A stretch of DNA of 64,000 bases from Pseudocercospora fijiensis CIRAD86. Taxonomy: Eukaryota; Ascomycota; Dothideomycetes; Mycosphaerellales; Mycosphaerellaceae. The position numbers were made by a program, and so were the translations under genes. The number at the start of each line of letters is the position of its first letter. Position 1 is the stretch's first letter. The stretch is from assembly GCF_000340215.1 (NCBI RefSeq), contig NW_006921540.1, positions 614,377 through 678,376 of the forward strand, written 5' to 3'. The notes beneath the pieces are model-generated. The model had not been told where the DNA came from, did no database searches, and worked only from the letters and a program-made list of their open reading frames with translations. Shown piece by piece: positions 55,633 through 64,000 of this stretch.

Positions 55633-58452
55633 ATGGAGCAGTTCAGCAATGTGTCGTATATTCCCTCTGCTATGGACCTGCTGCTTGTGGTGCCACGGCT
55701 AGCGCAGAGAGCGAGCTCATTCGCACTCTTCCATATGCCCGAAGCAGTGGACAACATCGCCAGCAAGGTCTGGAATGGAGGCAGCGTCTTGGCGGATCCT
55801 ACTTCCTCGCCAAACGCTACAATCTCGAATACCAGTGCCGCCTTCGTCCAAACAACAGCGGCGACATTAGATGCGAAACTCCGCGAGGTGTTTGCGCAAA
55901 GAGAAGAGACGAGCTCGTTCCTCGTGAGCGTGGCACATGGTTTCGGAAAGCTCAAGAACTTCGGCGGCATCTTCTCGTACCTGACCTCGAAGTGGGCCCT
56001 AACGACTTTCACCGTCGCTATAATACTGAATCGGACGCAATTCTATGCCTCGTCGCGAGAGCATCTGAGACTGCGCTTCCACGTGCGCTTAGCACTGTAT
56101 CTGATTCCCATTGCGGCGATTCTTGTTCAACTTCTCTCAATCCTGCAGGCTTTGAAGTGCCAGACGTCTCCGAACTTTGCCCAACTTCGCTATGGCGACC
56201 CGCTGAAGCACTTGACTATTGATTTCGCATCGGAGGGCGGCTTTCTCTACAAGCTGAGCTCGACACTACTATTCTGGCAGGACGATGCCGAATGCTGCGA
56301 TGCTAGACACATGTCGCTGATCGGCGTTGGAGAAGACAAGAGCGCTCTGCGAGGCTCCATGTCAATGCTCTACTGGTTCTTCCTGACCCTTTGCACTAGT
56401 CAGCTCTTCGAAACCCTGGCTTGCGCCCTGCAAGGCAAACAACCCATGCCGGAGACTGGCATGACCATCTTTGAGCATTCCTTGGCCTTTGCAGAATGCG
56501 AAGCTATGATTAGTAGTGCACTTGGTTTCGGATTTCTTGGACTTTCCAAAGTCGATTCGCCAAGCTCGTCAAGCGACGGGCCACTGATCAGCCGCGCAGA
56601 AATCCTCCAGCGCCTGAATGTGCCTCCGGAGGTACTCCTGGTCTGCTTGATTTCATGCTTCAGCCATCTTAGCAGTGCTCTGCTCGCTGTCGCAGGGATT
56701 CGTCACAACGTCCGCCTAGTCAATACCGCAGTCTGGGGCTGCTGCTACATGTCGGCGATAGTCTGGAGCTTTGCGAAGATTTTCATGTATCCCGTTGACC
56801 ACATAAGTGACCTAGGAGTGCTACGCTTTCCCACAGTCTGCATTGTGGGCTTTATACCACATCTCCTTCTGTTGATCGGCACTCTGGTCTGCGCTTTGAT
56901 TTATGGTCTGGCGATTCTTGCTACGGTCGTTTCCATGCCCAAAGATGCAGCAGCGGGGCGATCTCTACGACAGAGACTCGAATGGGCATACCAGAACCTT
57001 CAAGCGAACGTCCAATTCTCCCAGAACTCGTCTATTCATATCAAGATGACTGAAGACTTTTATACCACACTCCTCAAAGTCGGCTTCAACGTATTGACTG
57101 CTGCAAGCGAAGCTGTCTATCTGAACGAAGGAAGTCGCATCAATGTTGCAAACATGACGTGGTTAGAGCAGAAGCGTATTGATGAACTAGCAATGAGTAT
57201 GGATAAGCGGAAAGGGCCTTCCGTTCCGGTTGAACTCCTTGGCGACGGCATTGCGAGGGGTGTGAACTACGTCGATCATCAGAACTTTGCCATCGGTCAA
57301 TCGCCTTACGCTCGCGAGCGCAAATCACAAACTGCCAAGATTGCCGATCGAAGGCGGAACCAGACCGAGCTGGACAGTGGACTCGGGATCTCGCAACGAC
57401 GTAGCCGCATGCAACTCACGTTCGACTTCATCGCAGGCATCATCTGGCTTTCCATAAGTATTCAAGCACAATTCGCACTGGGTCTGCTTCGGAAAGTCGG
57501 CATCGTGCAGCGTCCATTGTGGCTGCTCAAGGCCGCCGGACTTACAGAAAAGCAGAGGGAGCCCTCGGCACATACTCGGAGTACCCGTCGCGTATTCACC
57601 AGTTTCTACTTTCCTGGCGACGATGGTAGTGTCGCGCTGCCAGACGACTTGAACATTGATGTCGAAGTTGAGACTAGACGCAAGATGACGAGACAGGGTG
57701 AGTATCAAGATGAGGAGGACCTAAGTGACACGCTTTATCAGTGGTGGCAGAGAGGAGGATGGTTTGGTGATGTAGACGCGAGCGGCGACTACGTCCAGGC
57801 TTCAGCAGACGATGATGATGACACAACGAGCATGATTTCAATGTCCACGAATGCAAGCACGGCAGACGATTGGGAAGAGGAAGAAAGCGGGCGCCGAACA
57901 CCAACACAACGGGATTTCCCTGGTGATTACTTCAGTAGAGAGAGAACGCCGGCGATGGACAACGGGCTGGACGTGGCCTCGCTATCTCGTCTCCTCAACC
58001 CCAAGACTGCCGCAGATCGAGAGGAGGCCAGATTGCTCTCATATAGCTTGCAGTCGACGAGTCCATTGACGCGCAGCCAGTATCGTCGCAACCAGGATCG
58101 GACGCGAGCTGAGCTTCTCGCCGGCCTACGCAATTCGAACACGTCTGTTGCCCATGCCGGTAGTGACGAAGATGAAGAGCGCGACCTTGAGCAATTCATC
58201 CTCGCGCAGCGCTCCAAAGCCAAGACAAAAGCCCAAAGAGCAGGAACATGGGAATCTGGAGCTGAGGGCATGGGAGAAGGTGGACCTCAATGCGTCGTGT
58301 GTCAGTCTACGCCACGCACCATTTTAGTGTGGCCTTGCGGCTGTCTGAGCATGTGTGATGACTGCAGAGTTGGGTTGGCGGCGCGAAATTACACGAAGTG
58401 CATATGTTGTCGAACGGACATTGCTGCGTATAGCAGGTTGTACGTGCCATAG
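55633..58452 (+). CDS. Asi3-like multi-pass membrane RING ubiquitin ligase
   Basis: Single-exon ORF of 939 residues from ATG 55,633. Hydrophobic segments occur at about 118-135, 150-172, 240-262, 330-358, 365-385, 395-430 and 595-615, so it is a multi-pass membrane protein. The C-terminus carries a Cys-rich RING: CVVC (887-890), PCGCLSMCDDC, then CICC and a short tail ending YVP. This architecture (membrane spans plus extreme C-terminal RING) matches the Asi1/Asi3 family, which in yeast forms the inner-nuclear-membrane Asi complex for protein quality control and degradation. Acidic and Ser-rich linkers fill 660-880. The Asi assignment comes from architecture and recall; the RING is certain. 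Confidence 0.82.
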   Translation: MEQFSNVSYIPSAMDLLLVVPRLAQRASSFALFHMPEAVDNIASKVWNGGSVLADPTSSPNATISNTSAAFVQTTAATLDAKLREVFAQREETSSFLVSVAHGFGKLKNFGGIFSYLTSKWALTTFTVAIILNRTQFYASSREHLRLRFHVRLALYLIPIAAILVQLLSILQALKCQTSPNFAQLRYGDPLKHLTIDFASEGGFLYKLSSTLLFWQDDAECCDARHMSLIGVGEDKSALRGSMSMLYWFFLTLCTSQLFETLACALQGKQPMPETGMTIFEHSLAFAECEAMISSALGFGFLGLSKVDSPSSSSDGPLISRAEILQRLNVPPEVLLVCLISCFSHLSSALLAVAGIRHNVRLVNTAVWGCCYMSAIVWSFAKIFMYPVDHISDLGVLRFPTVCIVGFIPHLLLLIGTLVCALIYGLAILATVVSMPKDAAAGRSLRQRLEWAYQNLQANVQFSQNSSIHIKMTEDFYTTLLKVGFNVLTAASEAVYLNEGSRINVANMTWLEQKRIDELAMSMDKRKGPSVPVELLGDGIARGVNYVDHQNFAIGQSPYARERKSQTAKIADRRRNQTELDSGLGISQRRSRMQLTFDFIAGIIWLSISIQAQFALGLLRKVGIVQRPLWLLKAAGLTEKQREPSAHTRSTRRVFTSFYFPGDDGSVALPDDLNIDVEVETRRKMTRQGEYQDEEDLSDTLYQWWQRGGWFGDVDASGDYVQASADDDDDTTSMISMSTNASTADDWEEEESGRRTPTQRDFPGDYFSRERTPAMDNGLDVASLSRLLNPKTAADREEARLLSYSLQSTSPLTRSQYRRNQDRTRAELLAGLRNSNTSVAHAGSDEDEERDLEQFILAQRSKAKTKAQRAGTWESGAEGMGEGGPQCVVCQSTPRTILVWPCGCLSMCDDCRVGLAARNYTKCICCRTDIAAYSRLYVP

Positions 58453-58776
58453 AGGCACACTTCTTTGAAAGCCATAGCGCAGGCGTTTGGGGATATTCTA
58501 TTCCAGTCACGAACAGCATGGTAGATACACAAGAATTTCAGAGTTGTTGCACCAGGCGGTCTCTCTGCCTTGGTGCTATCCCGTCACGTTCTATACCTAT
58601 CAAAGATTGGGATGCATGGTGAATTTCAGTCTACAGTATGCTGATGGTTTTGCCTGAATATTGGCAGCGTATGAGCATACTGAAAATCTATACCAGGCAC
58701 AAACAGCAATGCAGCTTGCAATTCTCTCGTGTCTCGATTCGTAGAATACTGTTAACTCTATTCGTACCCGAACAAA
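58453..58776. other. Short intergenic, Asi3-like gene to ADP-ribosylglycohydrolase relic
   Basis: A 324-base spacer of ordinary composition that would hold the 3' end of one gene and the promoter of the next. No further feature seen. Confidence 0.5.
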
Positions 58777-58937
58777 ATGCCCTCCATCCCCCCAAATTAC
58801 CTCCCCAAAGTCTAGAATACGCCGGTATCCTCGGCAAACTAATTGGTGTCTACCTAGGCCGACCCTTCGAGGAGATCATCAAAAATCTAGGCCCGATTCA
58901 TTACTAGATCCACGAGAACTTTGGATTGCCATGCGTG
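58777..58937 (+). pseudogene. ADP-ribosylglycohydrolase-like gene, N-terminal fragment cut by the element
   Basis: ATG 58,777 (context aacaaaATGc) reads MPSIPPNYLPKV then needs a one-base shift at about 58,813 to continue YAGILGKLIGVYLGRPFE, the hallmark start of the ADP-ribosylglycohydrolase/crystallin J1 family. It then reads IIKNLGPIHY, an in-frame TAG (58,906-58,908), and IHENFGLPCV. In the family the next residues should be the VTDDD metal-binding stretch. Instead, homology to the other element copy begins at 58,938. The gene therefore has a frameshift, a stop and a transposon breakpoint, and is dead. The remainder is not found right of the element. Confidence 0.75.
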
Positions 58938-61900
58938 CTACCTCCATTCAGGCTCGTGGGCATGAAGAATTGAGTTGCGTGAAGGTGATGAATGGGGATT
59001 ATATTGCGACCGAGTGCACGTGATAGATTAGTAATTAGGGCTAGCTTCCGAACTTACCGACAACTAATTACGAGCACTCCACCTAATTCTTCGCCTACGA
59101 GCCTGATATAAACCCGTACGAAACTAGCCTACTAAATACTAATATAATACTATAACGTATATAAGACATTCTAAATAGCGGAGGTTGTAGCCCTACTAAT
59201 TGCGCTTTATTCTACCTATTAAACAAGTCTATACGACGTTAGCGCGTTAAGTTTTCGCTATTCTGCTAAGCCGACTCGACTATAGCTATCCGGATTACTA
59301 GGCGGCTAGCTACACTACTAGAAACACCTTAATATATAACATACCGCATCGCCTAGCTAATACTTAGAGGTCCTTCTCCTAACGCCGGTAATTATTGTTT
59401 AGGTAGGCGAAAATTCCGTCCGACGCCTACTAACCGCTCTATAGCCTTCGAGGGCAATCGACAACCTTCCTATAGCCGACTCGATACTTCGAGGTCCTTC
59501 GTAGACTATTTCTAAACACCTTTTGTATATAGTATAAGTCTATCCGAGGTATAGTTGTTAAGTTGCTACTATATAGTAGACGCGACTCTAAAGCTAAGGT
59601 TAAAACACCTAAAAGTCGCTACTAGCACTACTACTATAGCTGCTACTATAGCTACTAGCACCGCTGCTACTATAGCTACTAGCACCGCTACTACTATAGC
59701 TGCTGCTACCGCTGCTACTACCGCTAGCAGACTGCTAGCACTACCGCTACTACTACCGCTAGCAGACCGCTACTACTACCGCTAGTAGACCGCTACTACT
59801 ACCGCTGCTACTATAGCTGCTACTACCGCTGCTACTACCGCTAGTAGGCCTCGAGTCCTTTAAGATGTCTAACGAACCTTCTAGTAAGATAACGGTATAT
59901 AATTGCGACGATAAAGGCAATCTAATCCTTCTACCTTAGTAGCAAGACGATAGCGGCGATCTAATAGACTAGGATTTAGATAATGCGCTACTTCTAGGCT
60001 AGCTAGGTTATTAGTACGCTCTAGTCGGTCTACCTCTTCCTAGACAGATAGTAGCATTACCGATACACTCTATAAGCGGCTTCCTAAGCGATATACTAGA
60101 GACTATTGTACGACTAGCGGATATAGCTAGGGTTAGCGACTTTGAAGATAAGTAGTCGGAGTCGGAGACTATAGATAAAGACCTTAGCGAAGAAGACGAA
60201 GATCCTAGCAGTAACGAGGAGTTAGATACTCGCGATAAAGATAAAGATAAAGATAAGGATAAAGATAAAGAGGCCCTAGAAATTGCACGCTATGCTAGCA
60301 AAGACGTTACGCTTAAGCGGCTCCTCGACAAGTATTATAAGGAGTTAAAGGATACTATAGTAAAGAATAAGGTTAGTATAACCTACTTTATTAAGTATTT
60401 AGTCGGCAAGCCGGGCGACAAAGCATCTACGTCTGCTAAAACTCGCAAGACTACTAAGCGCTCTAAGCAATACGAGAAGAACCTCTAGGCTGTTATCGAT
60501 GCCTTTCTAGAAGATCGCCTGTTTAGTGCTCGTATTGTTCGTAATAAGCTAAAGAACCTTATTAGCAAGGATTTGTTTAGTATACACAAACCGGAGTTCT
60601 ATAACTTCGAAATCGACCTTAGAGATATAGACGATACTATCTAATAGGTCGCTCCTATATAGCATTAGTTGCTCGGCTAGGATCTGCTACCTAACGTGCG
60701 TCGCGATTATTACTAGTACCGGACTAAGTTCGCGGACAAGCGTAATGTTATATAGAAGCGTACGACGATGCTAACCTCTTAAGTCCTATATTCTATGTCT
60801 TATATTAAGGCATTATTCTTTCTAAAGGCCCTTAGAATATTCCTCGTTAGTAATAGTGCGAGTCGTCGTACGATCGAGGTCTTAAACAACCTAAACATTA
60901 CTCTAGTATATCAGACTATCTAGATCCTAATAGACAAGAATGCTAATTATATAGAGACGCAAATTGCTAAGCTATATAACTACCCCGACAAGCAGTATAG
61001 TAGTACTATCGACAATTTCAATCGGATATAGAACCGTACCGACTAGGCTACTAGCGATACTAACTAGATAGTAGCTATAACTACCTCGTATATAGCCGTT
61101 AATAAGCGTATTCCGAAGGGTAGCCTAAAGAAGAAGATAATCTATTACGACAAGCCGCTAAACGCTAATAACATCTTTAAGAATATCTATAAAGATAAGG
61201 CAATACGACCGGATAGAGAGGAGGTTTCCGATATTAGTATTAAGACTACGCTCTTCTATATCGATAAGGCTATTGCGTATACGTTTCTAGAGGCCGTAAA
61301 GGCAATTTTCGAGAATAGCGGTAGTAATCTAAAGCGACTAGTATAGCTAGTAATCGATGAGTTGGACCCGGCCCGTATAGAGGTATATTCGTAGCCTATT
61401 TCCTTTAACGACGAGGCGACTATTAAGGGTATATATGCTATATAGGACGAGATCCTACTTAAGTTCTAGGACCTAGACCGCGACAAGGACTTTGCGAGCG
61501 GGCTAGAGGGACCTCTGTATATATAGAATAGCGACAATATAACCGTCGTACGTAGGCATAGCGTACGTAACGAGAGTGTCGAGAATAAGGACCCGTACGA
61601 CAAGCGCGATAGCCTCCTTATGTCGCTAGCCTAGTTCTATACTATAATAAACTGTGCATTTACTGTCCTGCGTACGCACTAGGATAAGAACAGCGATAGG
61701 AAGCCTCTTCTAAGCGCTTAGATAGCAAAGGGCGATGCTATATTCTAGTATAGCGAGAACAAGGTTAGTAGTACTAAGCTAAAATTCTTCGAGATCCTTC
61801 GGCTTCTTAAGACTATATTCCGGGCTCGTAGTGTCGGTGCGGCTATTAAGTAGTTGTCTAAGCAGGGCCGCGTTGTAATCTCTAGTAAGGAGAGCCGTAT

Positions 61901-62915
61901 AGATGCAGTTAAGGAGGCCCTATCTAGGCTAACTGCTTAGCAATACCTAGAGATAGTATAGGATATCTATAAGAAGCTCCTATCTATCGAGGTATAGCGT
62001 AGCTTGCCGCACCGCGTTAGTGAGCCGGCACCTAATGCCTAGTATACTACTATAGCTCGGATAATGTAGGAGATTGAGATGTTCCTTACCCTACGCCTCG
62101 GGGTCCGCAACGCAGATATTAGTTATCTCCGTCGATCCGTCGACTATCTAATCCCTAGTTTCCTCGGTACTAAGTAGGGAAATTATAGTCGGATAATAAT
62201 ATATAAGCGATAGCTACTTAGTCTAGGCTATAATAATGTCCTCTAAGAAGCTATTCTATCTTCTAGCATTATTACTAATAGGAAGAAAGGTTATATAATA
62301 GCGGCGGATAAGCAGCTCGAGATCTATAACTACGAGTACTTAGAAGACACTAATCGCATCGGTAACTCGACTTATAACCTACTAGCAACCTTTAAGAAGA
62401 TCGTACTTAACCGCGAGCCGGCTCGTATACTGCGTAATATAATAACCTCCTTTACTAGTATTAAGCTAAGCAGTTACTATACCTATAAGAATACGGCTAT
62501 TAACGTCTTTAGCCGCGTAGAGAAGCTATTCTCGGATAGCTTTATAGCTCCGTATAGCAATAACGGTAGGCATATGTCGGACGATATCTAGCAGCTTAGT
62601 AGCGATTAGATCCGCGAGAAGGTCGCTATATTTAACTAAAGTAACAAGGAGTACTTCGAAGGTCGTTCTACCGTTACGGATGCGGTCGTAGAGGACATAG
62701 AGGCTGCTAAGGCTAGTCGTGAGGCTACGACTAATCGTAGCAATATATAGGGTGCTACTATCGATAAGACCGACTCTAAGTAGGTCGATGCTATCTAACG
62801 TGCTAATAGATAGGCTTAGCTTATCGATGCGGAGGTTGAAGTAGTCGATACGATAGGCGGTAACTAAGATATAAATAAGGGCAGCGGTTATAGCGACTAA
62901 GGAATAAATAAATAT
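58938..62915 (+). mobile_element. DUF6589-type element, full-length copy (copy B)
   Basis: About 3,978 bases. It shares both ends with 24,739-26,164. Structure: 5' leader of about 0.9 kb with a triplet array (59,625-59,845), one ORF (59,865-62,867), and a 48-base tail. The first 60 or so bases retain CpA/TpG; the rest is strongly RIP-mutated. The only inverted-repeat candidate is TCCATTCA (58,943-58,950) against TGAATGGA at the 3' end of the left copy (26,154-26,161; RIP-mutated to taaataaa here). It interrupts an ADP-ribosylglycohydrolase-like gene. Confidence 0.8.
59865..62867 (+). pseudogene. DUF6589-type ORF, copy B, exactly 1,000 codons, RIP-inactivated
   Basis: ATG 59,865 to TAA 62,865-62,867 is 1,001 codons in a single frame with only RIP-type nonsense codons and no frameshift. 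It has an acidic N-terminus with a repeated Asp-Lys run (about residues 125-137), then LFSARIVRNKLKNLISKDLF, KRTTMLTSQVLYSMSYIKALFF, LRIFLVSNSASRRTIEVL, KKKIIYYDKPL, ITVVRRHSVRNES..DPYDKRDSLLMSLAQFYTIINCAF, a YSENKVSS..LKFFEI block, RIIIYKRQLLS and LEIYNYEYLED. The order of these blocks fits DUF6589 proteins as I recall them. There is no DDE/RNase H transposase, tyrosine recombinase or RT signature that I can see. Clear homolog of copy A. Confidence 0.7.
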
Positions 62916-63060
62916 AGCTTTTGTATTCGTTTATAGTAATCTAACCTACTATATCTACTATCTAGGCCTTCCTTACTAGCTTTATCTCTTAGGTACTAGC
63001 TTTATCTTCTAAGTGCGCTTGCCGCCGACAACGATAGCCCCGTTAACTAGGCGGTTAGCG
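62916..63060. other. RIP-mutated spacer right of the element
   Basis: TpA-rich DNA with the duplicated phrase actagctttatct(c/t)ttaggta. No continuation of the ADP-ribosylglycohydrolase gene is visible. Confidence 0.35.
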
Positions 63061-63545
63061 GCGAAGTAGTAGCGGTAGACTAGAGTGCGTGCCTCGTCGG
63101 GGGTGCTTATAAAGTCGAAAGGTTTAACTAGGCGTACGATAATTGCTTAATAGCTAGCTACGAAGGGTTTAGCTAGGCGTACGATAATAGCTTGATAGCT
63201 AGCTAGGCTAGGCGTACGATAATTGCTTAATAGCTAGCTACGAAGGGTTTAGCTAGGCGTACGATAATTGCTTAATAGCTAGCTAGGCTAGGCGTACGAT
63301 AATAGCTTAATAGCTAGCTACGAAGGGTTTAGCTAGGCGTACGATAATAGCTTAATAGCTAGCTACGAAGGGTTTGGCTAGGCGTACGATAATAGCTTGA
63401 TAGCTAGCTAGGCTAGGCGTATAAGGATAGCTTAATAGCTAATAGCTCCGTAGACTAGAGTACGTACCTAGTAGCGAAGGAGTAGCGGTAGACTAGAGTG
63501 CGCGCCTAGTAGCGAAGTAGTAGCGGTAGACTAGAGTGCGTGCCT
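63061..63545. repeat. Compound tandem array
   Basis: Core: alternating copies of aggcgtacgataat(t/a)gctt(a/g)atagctagct joined by acgaagggtttagct or by aggct, between about 63,120 and 63,440. Borders: gaagtagtagcggtagactagagtgcgtgcct at about 63,063, 63,470 and 63,510. Copies differ mainly by A/G and T/C changes. Confidence 0.8.
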
Positions 63546-64000
63546 TTAGACTTGGTTCCTATATAAATTTAGAGCGCCTAATGCTAAAGGAGGCCTCCGG
63601 TAATTTTGAGAACTAGTAGCAATTCTAGCCTTAGGCATTCGACTAGCAGTCGGCGGCTATTGCGTTGCGTTAAAAGTGCGATAATATATAGCCGTTATTA
63701 TTGCCTTACTATTGTAGCTAAATAGCGCAATCCTATTAGTAGAGGCAAACCTTACCTGCGATACGCTAATATAGACCTACGCTTCCTAGTTTAACTTCTT
63801 CTTCTTCTTCTTCTATATACACTAACACACTAACACCCCTAGCAATACACTAGCTGTCGGCTTCTTAGCAATAGTGTCGATACCTCTTTGTCGTATATAG
63901 GTAGCTCTATAGCGATTAACACTATTCCTTGCTAGTTCTACGGCTTGCTACCGATAGAGCCGCTTATCTAATAGTTGAGGTTCCTCGATCGGTAGAGTTT
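63546..64000. other. RIP-mutated DNA to the window edge
   Basis: TpA-rich with a ttcttcttcttctt run near 63,800. No supportable reading frame on either strand; possibly the edge of another repeat. Confidence 0.35.

Noticed and set aside
55089..56012. 307-codon minus-strand frame with Gly/Val-rich stretch
   Set aside because: Antisense to the start of the Asi3-like gene and to a ccacc-rich leader, with no protein motifs.
58638..58907. Whole 89-codon frame taken as a small gene
   Set aside because: Only its last third matches the ADP-ribosylglycohydrolase start. The true ATG is at 58,777 in another frame, joined by a one-base shift.
1..64000. Subtelomeric location because of RecQ-like helicase and repeats
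   Set aside because: No TTAGGG/CCCTAA arrays are present. Housekeeping genes occupy the middle, so the position on the chromosome cannot be decided.

Overview
The window comes from a filamentous ascomycete (Pezizomycotina), most likely a Dothideomycete. Genes carry short spliceosomal introns of about 50 to 90 bases with GT..AG ends. The protein set is eukaryotic (MCM6, UBA2, tubulin cofactor D, an Asi3-like RING ligase, a HET-domain protein). The repeats carry a RIP signature: CpA has become TpA on both strands, reading frames are intact in length but riddled with TAG/TAA, and CpG is left alone. The class assignment is inference.

Layout. (1) 1-24,738 is a repeat desert of RIP-mutated mobile and repeat-borne genes: an Arg/Ser-rich unknown ORF (-), tandem repeats, an SF1 helicase (+), a collagen-like minisatellite, a Ty1/copia element with its 3' LTR, a DUF6589-type ORF (copy A), a small basic ORF and a RecQ-like helicase with two recognisable introns. 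(2) 24,739-26,164 is an internally deleted copy of a DUF6589-type element. (3) About 26,165-58,937 is a normal-composition gene island: QNG1 (C-terminus lost), UBA2, a GFA-family protein, a decayed adenylating-enzyme gene, a PsiD/phosphatidylserine-decarboxylase-like enzyme, an unknown membrane protein, a HET protein, a SprT-like protease with an in-frame amber codon, a disordered protein, IDI1, MCM6, TBCD, a Cys-repeat protein and an Asi3-like E3. The island ends in a broken ADP-ribosylglycohydrolase-like gene. (4) 58,938-62,915 is a full-length copy of the same DUF6589-type element, in the same orientation. (5) 62,916-64,000 is further tandem-repeat and RIP-mutated DNA.

The most interesting signal is the pair of DUF6589-type elements (copy B and its deletion derivative). 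Comparing them with each other and with the two genes they break gives both element ends. It shows an exactly in-frame 2,661-base deletion in the left copy, nonsense codons shared by both copies, and two gene/element breakpoints that frame the whole island. I know of no established function for DUF6589 proteins. Here the ORF behaves as the only gene of a roughly 4 kb mobile element.

The island genes are mostly unrelated housekeeping functions: SUMO activation, isoprenoid synthesis, replication licensing, tubulin folding and nuclear-membrane protein quality control. IDI1 and MCM6 share a divergent promoter with two MluI cell-cycle boxes on the MCM6 side. QNG1 and UBA2 share another divergent promoter. 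All identifications rest on reading the sequence and recalling protein families; no database search was possible.
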